NCBI GenBank assembly: GCA_015222595.1
Contig: JADFVP010000229.1
Coordinates: 1-7,573 of the forward strand
Length of the DNA: 7,573 bases
From: Pseudomonadota bacterium
GTDB lineage: Bacteria; Desulfobacterota; GWC2-55-46; JADFVP01
Reading direction: 5' to 3'
This document shows, one piece after another, positions 1 to 5,961 of this stretch (position 1 is its first letter; every line of letters begins with the position of its first letter). Below the pieces are notes generated by a model. It saw only the letters and a list, made by a program, of their open reading frames with translations. It searched no databases and had not been told where the DNA came from. Position numbers and translations under genes: made by a program.

Positions 1-3000
1 GGTTCTGCCCGATGTCGTCATGCAGAAGCTCTGCAAAGCGCTTCTTCTCAGTCTCCTCTATACGCGTTATCTCCATCGTAAGCTCATGCAGATCCTTGTT
101 GGCCATATCGAGCTTTTCACTCTTTTCTCTCAGCTTGCTCTCTGCCCTCATGCGCTCGGTAATATCCTCCTTTACGGCGACAAAGTGCGTCAGCGTGCCG
201 CTCTCGTCTCTGATAGGAGAGATAGTCGCGTTCTCCCAGTACAGCTCCCCGCTCTTCTTCTTGTTGAGGAACTGTCCTCTCCAGACTTTACCGGACTTTA
301 TCGTACACCATAGCTCTTCATAAAAAGCCCCATCCTGCTTATCCGACTTGAGCACACGCGGGTTGAGCCCCACAGCCTCGTCGAACGTATAGCCGGTAAG
401 CTCGGTAAAGTACGGGTTGACATACTCTATGGTGCCTTCGGTATCGGTTATTACCACGCACTCCAGGCTCTGCTCAACTGCTTGCGAAAGTTTACGGTTC
501 TGCTCCTCTACTTTTTTGCGCTCTGTAATGTCTTCATAGGTGCCGAGCACACCGATTATCTCGCCAACGCCGTTCTTCAGGGGCACCTTGCTGGTCCTGA
601 GCCACAGAGCTTCGCCTGTGGGGCTACTCTGCTGCTCTTCGTAGTTGAGCTTCACCTCGCCGCTCTCTATTACCTTTGTATCGTCGGCCCTGTAGGTTTT
701 AGCCTCTTTGGACCATGCAAGCCCGTAGTCGTCCCTGCCTATTATCTTTTCTGGAGAGTCGAGTCCGCCGTCGCGGGCAAAGGCCGTATTGCAGCCTAAG
801 TAGTTTAGATTAAGGTCTTTCCAGAAGACCCGCACCGGAATAGTATCGAGCACCGTCAGGAGCATGCGCCTGGAATGATCGAGTTCCTCCTCTGCCTTCT
901 TGCGCTCGGTTATATCCCTGCCTATAGAGATAACCTGTATCGGTTCGTCCACATCGTTCTTTATGAGAGATGCGGAGTACTCCGTGGGTATGTTGTTGCC
1001 ATCCTTGGTTAACAGGTCGAGTTCAATCGTTGCCGCGCCCTTCTCCTGTAAAGATTCTAAGTAGCTGGCTGCCTTCTGCAAATCTTCGTCGCTATAGTAG
1101 CTATCCGGCGCCTTCATAGCCCCTATCTCTTCGTCGCTATATCCGCTGACTTCACTAAAGGCGCGGTTCCAGCGAAGCGCCTTGCCTGTGGCAGTGTCGA
1201 AGACGAATAAAGTATCGGACTGTGTATTGATGGCGCTGTCTATAAAGTCCTTTTCTATTCTCAGGGCCTCCTCCACCTTTTTGCGCTCGGTGATATCGGT
1301 TGAGATACCGCAGGTAGCGTAGAGTTCGCCCTCTGCGTCAAGGAGCGGGAACTTTACCGAGAGGTAGGTGTGAAGCCCATCGGAGAGTGGTAAGGTCTCC
1401 TCTTCCTCCAGCACCTTACCACTGTCTATAACGCGCCAGTCATTTGCCGTACAGATGTCGGCCTCCTTTTTCGGCATGAAGTCATAGACCGTCTTGCCCT
1501 TTATGCTCTCCCTGTCTACCCCGAAGAGCTCTTCGAACCTGCGGTTGACAATCAGGTGACACCCCTCGAGGTCTTTTACATAGATAACAGCCGTAGTGTT
1601 CTCGAGCACCGACTGAAGCCGCCCCTCGCTCTCCCTCAGCGCCTCCTCAGCTCTCTTGTGCTCGGTTACGTCGGTCATCACCCCAACGAGTCCCGCCATT
1701 GTACCGTCTGCACGGGTAAACGTAGCCTTGTTGAAGAGTATGTCGTGCTCCCGTCCATCCGTGTACTTGACCTTCGCTTCATAGAACTGAATACCGGGGT
1801 TATTAAAGAGCACAGAGTCCGCCTCAAAGTACTTATCAGCTAGCTCCTTTGGGGCAAGGTCATAGACACTCTTGCCCTCTACCTCGCTCTTGCTCAGACC
1901 AATAGATTTTTCAAAGGCGACATTGCAGCCGAGGTATCGCCCTTCCGCATCCTTGTAAAAGATAGGGCTAGGTATCGTATCTATAAGCGTCTGTGAAAAA
2001 TGGAGCTGCTCCTCAAGGGCGGCCTCCGCCTTCCTGCGCTCGGTTATGTCACGAGTAAAGGAGCAATGATACTCCTTCCCGTCATACTCAATAAAGGACA
2101 CCATGACATCGACTGGAATGAGGCGGCCGTCTTTCGTTCGGTGTTCCGTCTCCAACCGGCCACTCCCGGCTTTCTTGGTCGCCTCTTGCATCTCCGGCGG
2201 AACCCCGTCCGGCAGGTTGAGATCGATATCCGCCACGCCCATTGAGAGCAGTTCTTCACGGGTATAGCCGAGGGTGCGGCAGGCGGTCTCATTCACGTAA
2301 ATAAACCGGCCGGTCGGCTCCATCCAGTAAACTGCATCGGGAGCATGATCGAGCGTAAATTGTGTAAGTTGCAGCTCCTTTTCAACCCTCTTGCGCTCGG
2401 CAACCTCGGCCCTGAGGTCGCTCGTTCTCTCCTCAACCCGACCCTCCAGGGTGTCGTGGGCGGCCCTCAGCATCGCCTCGGCGCTCTTGCGCCCAAGGCC
2501 AAGTACTGTCGACGTCCAGATAACCATTTCGGCTAAAAACCGGTTGCTCAGAACCTTCCAGTGCTCGCCACCTACAGGAGACTGGGTGTACCCGGCAATG
2601 GTAAGAGCTGAGCATAGTATAGCGATATAGAGAGTAAAAGACCTCTGCGGCGACCAGAGGGAGATGAGAATAACCGCGACATAAGGCACGCCTCCCGCAA
2701 CCCCTAAAGGCAGGAAGAGGTCGATAACAAATATCAGGGCAGCAAGAAAGAGGCAGAGCAGAATAAGGCGCGGACTGGTCTTCTCGGGCTCTGCGTCACG
2801 CAGATAGGTTTCCGCCAACGCGATCCCGGTCTCGCCTTTTTTAAGAGCAAGGCCGAGCAGAGCCGCAGCCCAAATAATCGCCTCGGCCAAGGCACGGTTG
2901 CTCAGCACCTTCCATAGCTCGCCGCCGGAGGGCGAGGTAAAGTACCCAAGGACAACGAGAACCGAACATAAGACCGTAATGTAGAGAGTAAGAGATCTCT

Positions 3001-3142
3001 TTGGAGACCAGAGAGAGATGAGGACCACGGAGACGTACGGTACTCCGCCGGCCACCCCAAGAGGAATAAAGGAATCGACCAGAAATATTACAACTGCGAG
3101 CATGAGACACAGAGCAACAAGGCCCTTGTTATCCCTAACCAT
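1..3142 (-). CDS. Multi-PAS membrane sensor histidine kinase (HisKA_3 type), 3' truncated by the window edge
   Basis: The frame is open for 1047 codons and leaves the window at base 1. Start ATG at 3142 is preceded by AGGA with an 8-nt spacer and by an in-frame TAG at 3158-3160, so it is the only reasonable start. Residues 8-100 and 126-218 are two copies of one hydrophobic module (about four membrane segments each). A charged coiled-coil stretch follows (about 219-256), then six PAS domains at about 257-372, 380-498, 507-622, 629-748, 757-877 and 884-998, each closed by a DITER- or DVTEH-type PAC motif. At 1029-1047 the sequence turns into a HisKA_3 DHp helix with LHDDIGQ (1040-1046); His1041 is the expected phosphoacceptor. 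The rest of DHp and the HATPase domain lie outside the window. Family knowledge: HisKA_3 kinases (NarX, UhpB, DegS) pair with NarL/LuxR-type regulators. The ligands are unknown. Confidence 0.93.
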   Translation of the reverse strand, partial: MVRDNKGLVALCLMLAVVIFLVDSFIPLGVAGGVPYVSVVLISLWSPKRSLTLYITVLCSVLVVLGYFTSPSGGELWKVLSNRALAEAIIWAAALLGLALKKGETGIALAETYLRDAEPEKTSPRLILLCLFLAALIFVIDLFLPLGVAGGVPYVAVILISLWSPQRSFTLYIAILCSALTIAGYTQSPVGGEHWKVLSNRFLAEMVIWTSTVLGLGRKSAEAMLRAAHDTLEGRVEERTSDLRAEVAERKRVEKELQLTQFTLDHAPDAVYWMEPTGRFIYVNETACRTLGYTREELLSMGVADIDLNLPDGVPPEMQEATKKAGSGRLETEHRTKDGRLIPVDVMVSFIEYDGKEYHCSFTRDITERRKAEAALEEQLHFSQTLIDTIPSPIFYKDAEGRYLGCNVAFEKSIGLSKSEVEGKSVYDLAPKELADKYFEADSVLFNNPGIQFYEAKVKYTDGREHDILFNKATFTRADGTMAGLVGVMTDVTEHKRAEEALRESEGRLQSVLENTTAVIYVKDLEGCHLIVNRRFEELFGVDRESIKGKTVYDFMPKKEADICTANDWRVIDSGKVLEEEETLPLSDGLHTYLSVKFPLLDAEGELYATCGISTDITERKKVEEALRIEKDFIDSAINTQSDTLFVFDTATGKALRWNRAFSEVSGYSDEEIGAMKAPDSYYSDEDLQKAASYLESLQEKGAATIELDLLTKDGNNIPTEYSASLIKNDVDEPIQVISIGRDITERKKAEEELDHSRRMLLTVLDTIPVRVFWKDLNLNYLGCNTAFARDGGLDSPEKIIGRDDYGLAWSKEAKTYRADDTKVIESGEVKLNYEEQQSSPTGEALWLRTSKVPLKNGVGEIIGVLGTYEDITERKKVEEQNRKLSQAVEQSLECVVITDTEGTIEYVNPYFTELTGYTFDEAVGLNPRVLKSDKQDGAFYEELWCTIKSGKVWRGQFLNKKKSGELYWENATISPIRDESGTLTHFVAVKEDITERMRAESKLREKSEKLDMANKDLHELTMEITRIEETEKKRFAELLHDDIGQN
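152..2401 (-). repeat. Periodic PAC-motif DNA repeats of the PAS array
   Basis: On the plus strand a GCGCTCGGT-type core recurs at 152, 518, 902, 1283, 1658, 2036 and 2393, with spacings of 366, 384, 381, 375, 378 and 357 nt. The first six encode the DITER/DVTEH ends of PAS domains 6 to 1. The seventh encodes AEVAERKRVE in the coiled coil before PAS1. The regularity reflects one PAS-plus-linker unit of about 125 residues. It is protein-coding repetition, not a mobile or CRISPR repeat. Confidence 0.85.
2489..2767 (-). repeat. Membrane sensor module, copy 2, in the kinase
   Basis: Residues 126-218 repeat the module at 8-100 in the same order and spacing, joined by a polar linker of about 25 residues (101-125) that should lie in the cytoplasm. 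The conserved positions cluster in the loops (PLGVAGGVPY, GGExWKVLSNR) as well as in the helices. The two copies differ at many nucleotide positions even where the protein is identical, so the duplication is not recent. Together they predict about eight membrane passes. Confidence 0.8.
2843..3121 (-). repeat. Membrane sensor module, copy 1, in the kinase
   Basis: Residues 8-100 form about four hydrophobic segments. They contain PLGVAGGVPYV in the first loop, LISLWSP after the second segment, and SPxGGExWKVLSNRxLAE before the last one. From PLGV to LGL, copy 1 matches copy 2 at about 51 of 72 positions. I recognise this as a kind of membrane region seen at the N-terminus of PAS sensor proteins, but I cannot attach a named family to it. 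Confidence 0.8.
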
Positions 3143-3150
3143 GGATGCAT

Positions 3151-3154
3151 TCCT
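3151..3154 (-). promoter_or_regulatory. Ribosome binding site of the histidine kinase
   Basis: AGGA on the minus strand lies 8 nt before ATG 3142. It fixes this start against the out-of-frame ATG at 3150, which overlaps the spacer and leads into another frame. Confidence 0.6.
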
Positions 3155-3167
3155 GTTCTATTCTGTT

Positions 3168-3181
3168 AGCAGTATTTAAAA
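3168..3181 (-). repeat. 14-bp shared upstream sequence, kinase copy
   Basis: TTTTAAATACTGCT on the minus strand is identical to bases 7557-7544 in the hemG leader, and two of the next three bases also match. This copy ends 13 nt before the kinase AGGA ribosome site. It could be a -10-like AT element or a regulator site; the sequence alone does not say. Confidence 0.45.
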
Positions 3182-3223
3182 AGCGGAGTGGTGCAGCTAG
3201 TAAATAAAAAATTACTTATTGCC

Positions 3224-3250
3224 GAATCGACACCATAGCATACAACTTTA
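3224..3250 (-). promoter_or_regulatory. Candidate sigma-28 (FliA)-like promoter of the histidine kinase
   Basis: On the minus strand TAAAGTTG (3250-3243), an 11-nt spacer and GTCGATTC (3231-3224) resemble the enterobacterial FliA consensus TAAAGTTT-N11-GCCGATAA at 7 of 8 and 5 of 8 positions. The -10 half lacks the usual final AA, which lowers confidence. It lies about 80 nt before ATG 3142, a plausible leader length. Confidence 0.35.
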
Positions 3251-3265
3251 CAACGACAAATGCAA
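3237..3265 (-). promoter_or_regulatory. Alternative sigma-70-like promoter of the histidine kinase
   Basis: TTGCAT (3265-3260), a 17-nt spacer and TATGCT (3242-3237) on the minus strand give a housekeeping-type layout with 3 of 6 and 4 of 6 consensus matches. It overlaps the sigma-28-like site, so the two are competing readings of the same bases. Confidence 0.3.
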
Positions 3266-3373
3266 TTGCAAGCAGGCAAGAGGTCTCGGCCTGTCTTTAC
3301 TGCTCTATCGCGGTTATATGGGCTCTGGTGTCCGGTATTTCTAGATGAGTGCGCCTACCCATGCAGGTTAGGG

Positions 3374-5656
3374 TCAGCCGGTCTTCAGGTTCTTCATCGC
3401 CTCTATTTGCTCATCGGAAACGGAAACCCTGTTCTTGCCGCTGCCCTTTGCCCTGTACAGCTGCTCATCAGCCGCCTTGACTATCTCGTCATGGTTCTGA
3501 ACCATGGCGCAAGGGTAGAGGCCCATACCGATACTGACGGTAACCTTGCGGTCGCCAAGCTCTGCAAAGTCGCACTGCTCGATACCTGAGCGGATCTTCT
3601 CCGCAAGTACGAGCGTGCCGTCTACGTTGCAGTGGGAGACAAAGCCTATGAACTCCTCTCCGCCGTACCGGGCCCAGGTGTCGGTGGTTCTGGTTCTGTC
3701 TTGCAGTACCTCGCTAACTCTTTTTAGAACCTTGTCGCCGACCTGGTGGCCGTACGTATCGTTGATCGACTTAAAGTCGTCTATATCTATCATAAGGACC
3801 GCCATGTTGTAATTATACCTGTTGGCGCTGGTGAATTCGAGCTTGAACCTCTCATAGAAGTGGCGCCTGTTGAAGAGCCCGGTCAACGGGTCTGTTATCG
3901 ACAGGCGCTCCACCTCTTTATGCGTATACGAGTTGTCCAGAGAGATCGCAAACTGCGTTATCAGGTGGTCTATGTGCGCAAGCTCGTCCTCGGTATACGA
4001 CCCCGCACCCCTGCCGACCATAAATACGCCGGAAAGAGCGCCATTGTTGCACATCATAAAGTACTCAAACCCCTCCGGTATACAACCCGTAAACCCAGCC
4101 TGGAGCAGCACCGTCTCATCTACCTTGTTTACATAAACTGCGCTGTTATACGACTCGTCGTTCCTGTCCGCCAGGCTCTCGTTACAGATAAAGGTCTCAA
4201 GCTCTCCCTCTGCCATCCCTACCGACTCGGCAGGCCACATAGCACCCGTTCTCGCGTCCTTTACATAGACCACGCCGGCGCTCGACCCTGTCATCTCGAC
4301 GATCTTTTCAAGCGAGTCCTTGAGCAGAACCGCAGGCTCACTATTATTTATAAGTATCCTTACAAACTCCACAAAGTGGTTTAGCTTTGTCTCCCTGATC
4401 TCTATCGAGTCTACCATAGTATTGAAACCGACCCCGATGCGCTCAAACTCGTCCTTTGTTCTGATATCTACCCTTACGTCGGTCTCACCCTCGGCAGTCG
4501 CCTCCATGGCAGAGACAAGCGCCCCTATAGGCCGCGTGGTGTCTCGGTAGGTCAACCATGCGAGTCCCATGCTGAAGAGCACGCTGAAAAGGACCAGAGC
4601 GGTCAGGTTGCCCTTGAGATCGGCCACGGAGCCGAAGACCTCTCTGGAGGGTATTGCCACCGCTATGCCGCCAACGACCCTCTCTTTCGAGTCCAGAAGC
4701 GGCTCAACCGCAACAAAGAGGTCGGCAGCCGCTGAAGCGGTTCCCAGAAAACCGTACTGGCTCTTAAGCTCTGCTTCTAACGGCAGCAGTGAGCCCGAAG
4801 GGTCAGACAGGAGGCTCCGAAGCTCTTCTGAAGAGGCGAGCAGCCTTGCGGGGCCATCTGAAAAGTCGAAAAGGGCCGACCCTACAGCGAAACTCTCTTC
4901 TACCGAGTCCGTCAACCAGCCGTAACCGTCGAGCAGTATGCCGGTAACAAAGGCCCCGGCCACACCTTGGGCCGTCTTTACGGGGGTTATAACTACCTGT
5001 AGAAGCTCCGTCTGCCTCTCGGCGAGCCCTGAAAGGGCAGTGCCAGCTAGGCTGTCGCCCACAAAAGCCGCTTCTTGGCGAGAGCCGAAGAGCCCGGACG
5101 GAACAACCTCTGTGGAGAGCACCACCTCGGAGGTACCAAGTGCACGCTCGACTATGCCGTTTATCTCAAGGCTGTCCGAGACTCCGACCCGCAGAGCCCC
5201 CGTACCGCCGGAAAAGACGGTTTCGGAGTTAAAGTAACCCTCTGCCGAAGGGGTGGAACCGTCTCTGGAGGCGATAATCGTGCCCTCAGAATCGACCACG
5301 GCCCAGAAATCGACATACGGACGCATCGCAGCAAAGCTTCGAAGGGTGTCGGTCAAAAAACGGCTGTCTCTCTTTAGTACCGCCCTCTGCACAGACTCCA
5401 TGGAGCCGGCCTGAAGCATGCCGAACTTCATCTGCTCCATCCGCGCACTGTATATTGCCGCAGCTCCGCGTACCTTTGTCGCAAGCTCGGCTTCAGCCTT
5501 ATTTCTGGCATGAGAGCTAAATGTGGTGTCTATGTAGTAGTAGAAGCCGCCGGCAAGGACGGTTATGATCAAAGAAAAGGCGAGCAGTGTCTTGGTGCCG
5601 ATCGAAAGATAGGGACACCATCTCGACCAGGCAACTGTAAAAGTCTTGGAAGCCAT
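3374..5656 (-). CDS. Membrane-bound sensory diguanylate cyclase (Cache-HAMP-GAF-GGDEF)
   Basis: 760 aa, complete, predicted to convert two GTP to c-di-GMP at the inner membrane. Residues 23-42 are TM1. Residues 43-347 are a periplasmic region that looks like a Cache sensor (VDFWAVVDSEGTIIAS at 115-130), and 350-369 are TM2. A HAMP linker follows (about 370-423), then a GAF-like region (about 430-575) with Cys491, Cys525 and Cys536. The GGDEF domain is about 583-746: DPLTGLFNRRHF (589-600), the metal-binding DIDDFK (624-629) and the active-site GGEEF (665-669). An RxxD inhibitory site (Arg656-Asp659) sits five residues before GGEEF, so the enzyme should be active and product-inhibited. There is no EAL or HD-GYP domain. 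ATG 5656 follows GGAGA with a 9-nt spacer. The ligand is unknown, and the Cache and GAF assignments are less sure than the GGDEF. Confidence 0.95.
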   Translation of the reverse strand: MASKTFTVAWSRWCPYLSIGTKTLLAFSLIITVLAGGFYYYIDTTFSSHARNKAEAELATKVRGAAAIYSARMEQMKFGMLQAGSMESVQRAVLKRDSRFLTDTLRSFAAMRPYVDFWAVVDSEGTIIASRDGSTPSAEGYFNSETVFSGGTGALRVGVSDSLEINGIVERALGTSEVVLSTEVVPSGLFGSRQEAAFVGDSLAGTALSGLAERQTELLQVVITPVKTAQGVAGAFVTGILLDGYGWLTDSVEESFAVGSALFDFSDGPARLLASSEELRSLLSDPSGSLLPLEAELKSQYGFLGTASAAADLFVAVEPLLDSKERVVGGIAVAIPSREVFGSVADLKGNLTALVLFSVLFSMGLAWLTYRDTTRPIGALVSAMEATAEGETDVRVDIRTKDEFERIGVGFNTMVDSIEIRETKLNHFVEFVRILINNSEPAVLLKDSLEKIVEMTGSSAGVVYVKDARTGAMWPAESVGMAEGELETFICNESLADRNDESYNSAVYVNKVDETVLLQAGFTGCIPEGFEYFMMCNNGALSGVFMVGRGAGSYTEDELAHIDHLITQFAISLDNSYTHKEVERLSITDPLTGLFNRRHFYERFKLEFTSANRYNYNMAVLMIDIDDFKSINDTYGHQVGDKVLKRVSEVLQDRTRTTDTWARYGGEEFIGFVSHCNVDGTLVLAEKIRSGIEQCDFAELGDRKVTVSIGMGLYPCAMVQNHDEIVKAADEQLYRAKGSGKNRVSVSDEQIEAMKNLKTG

Positions 5657-5665
5657 ACGTTATTA

Positions 5666-5670
5666 TCTCC
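5666..5670 (-). promoter_or_regulatory. Ribosome binding site of the cyclase
   Basis: GGAGA on the minus strand lies 9 nt before ATG 5656. It is a strong Shine-Dalgarno match and supports the chosen start. Confidence 0.7.
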
Positions 5671-5673
5671 GAA

Positions 5674-5689
5674 CAACTATCAATAGTTG
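5674..5689. promoter_or_regulatory. 16-bp palindrome just upstream of the cyclase
   Basis: CAACTAT and ATAGTTG are perfect 7-bp arms around a 2-bp centre. The site ends 3 nt before the GGAGA ribosome site and 17 nt before the start codon. A half-site-like CAACTA recurs at 5741-5746. The very short loop favours a dimeric repressor operator over an RNA hairpin, but either could block translation or transcription here. No T-run follows, so it is not a terminator. Confidence 0.45.
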
Positions 5690-5747
5690 CTTATTTTCCA
5701 GGTGTTTACAATATTTCGTGCGGAGCAACCCCAGTTACGCCAACTAC

Positions 5748-5775
5748 TATATATAACGGCATAAATAGCCAAAAA
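5748..5775 (-). promoter_or_regulatory. Possible AT-rich promoter of the cyclase
   Basis: On the minus strand TTTTTG (5775-5770), 16 nt and TATATA (5753-5748) form a weak sigma-70-like pair inside the most AT-rich part of the gap. The overlapping TATATATA allows several registers, so the exact -10 is uncertain. It would give a leader of about 85 nt that includes the palindrome at 5674-5689. Confidence 0.25.
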
Positions 5776-5823
5776 CTTAACGTAATCTTCTGTGTTGTTT
5801 CGGAGAAATAGGGCGGTTTTGTC

Positions 5824-5885
5824 AGCCGTGGAGCCGGGGTCTTGAAGGCATAAAGTGGCTCAGATATTAGTAAATAACCACGGTT
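5824..5885. other. Two-part inverted repeat in the hemG-cyclase gap
   Basis: An outer pair, AGCCGTG (5824-5830) with CACGGTT (5879-5885), forms 7 bp with one wobble. It continues directly into an inner pair, GAGCC (5831-5835) with GGCTC (5857-5861). The two helices stack on one side, with a 17-nt one-sided bulge (5862-5878) and a 21-nt apical loop (5836-5856). No T-run follows on either strand. I do not recognise a known riboswitch, and the GEMM c-di-GMP motifs are absent. It could be a structured RNA in the hemG 3' region or a leader element; function is not known. Confidence 0.35.
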
Positions 5886-5902
5886 CGGCATCTTCGGAAC
5901 GG

Positions 5903-5954
5903 AAAAAGGGTGGAGCAGGTAAAAAATCGGGGGGGTAAACAGGATGGAGCAGTG
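5903..5954. repeat. Imperfect direct repeats flanking A6 and G7 runs
   Basis: On the plus strand AAAAAGGGTGGAGCAG (5903-5918) and AAACAGGATGGAGCAG (5937-5952) match at 14 of 16 positions, 34 nt apart. Between them lie A6 (5921-5926) and G7 (5929-5935). They sit within 60 nt of the hemG stop. No function is evident. Confidence 0.4.
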
Positions 5955-5961
5955 GGGGCTT

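Larger units (their letters stand above)
3143..3373. other. Intergenic region between the cyclase and the kinase
   Basis: These 231 nt hold the kinase promoter candidates, an AT-rich stretch at about 3201-3220, the 14-bp sequence shared with the hemG leader, and the kinase ribosome site. I see no convincing Rho-independent terminator for the cyclase: only short imperfect stems and no T-run follow its stop. No reading frame here looks like a gene. Confidence 0.7.
5657..5961. other. 305-nt intergenic region between hemG and the cyclase
   Basis: In minus-strand order this stretch holds the direct repeats, the inverted-repeat element, the AT-rich possible promoter, the 16-bp palindrome and the cyclase ribosome site. 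No clear terminator follows hemG: a 5-bp GGGCT/AGCCC stem overlaps its stop but has no T-run. A 61-codon open frame at 5706-5891 lacks a ribosome site and recognisable similarity, and I do not count it as a gene. Confidence 0.7.

Noticed and set aside
152..2401. Regularly spaced short repeats resembling an array
   Set aside because: The units are about 375 nt apart, diverged, and all in frame within one protein. They encode PAC motifs and are not CRISPR repeats.
2841..3110. 89-codon minus-strand frame inside the kinase N-terminus
   Set aside because: It is a different frame of the same strand within the confirmed kinase reading frame, and it has no ribosome site or family features.
3746..4384. 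Plus-strand open frame of 212 codons
   Set aside because: Antisense to the GGDEF and GAF-like part of the cyclase, with no recognisable motif.
5706..5891. 61-codon minus-strand frame with one hydrophobic stretch in the hemG-cyclase gap
   Set aside because: There is no Shine-Dalgarno sequence before its ATG, its protein is not recognisable, and it crosses the inverted repeat and the AT-rich promoter region. It could be a small membrane protein, but nothing positive supports it.
5690..5961. Possible GEMM c-di-GMP riboswitch before the cyclase
   Set aside because: The context is attractive, but I find none of the conserved GEMM-I segments, and the pairing at 5824-5885 has a different architecture.
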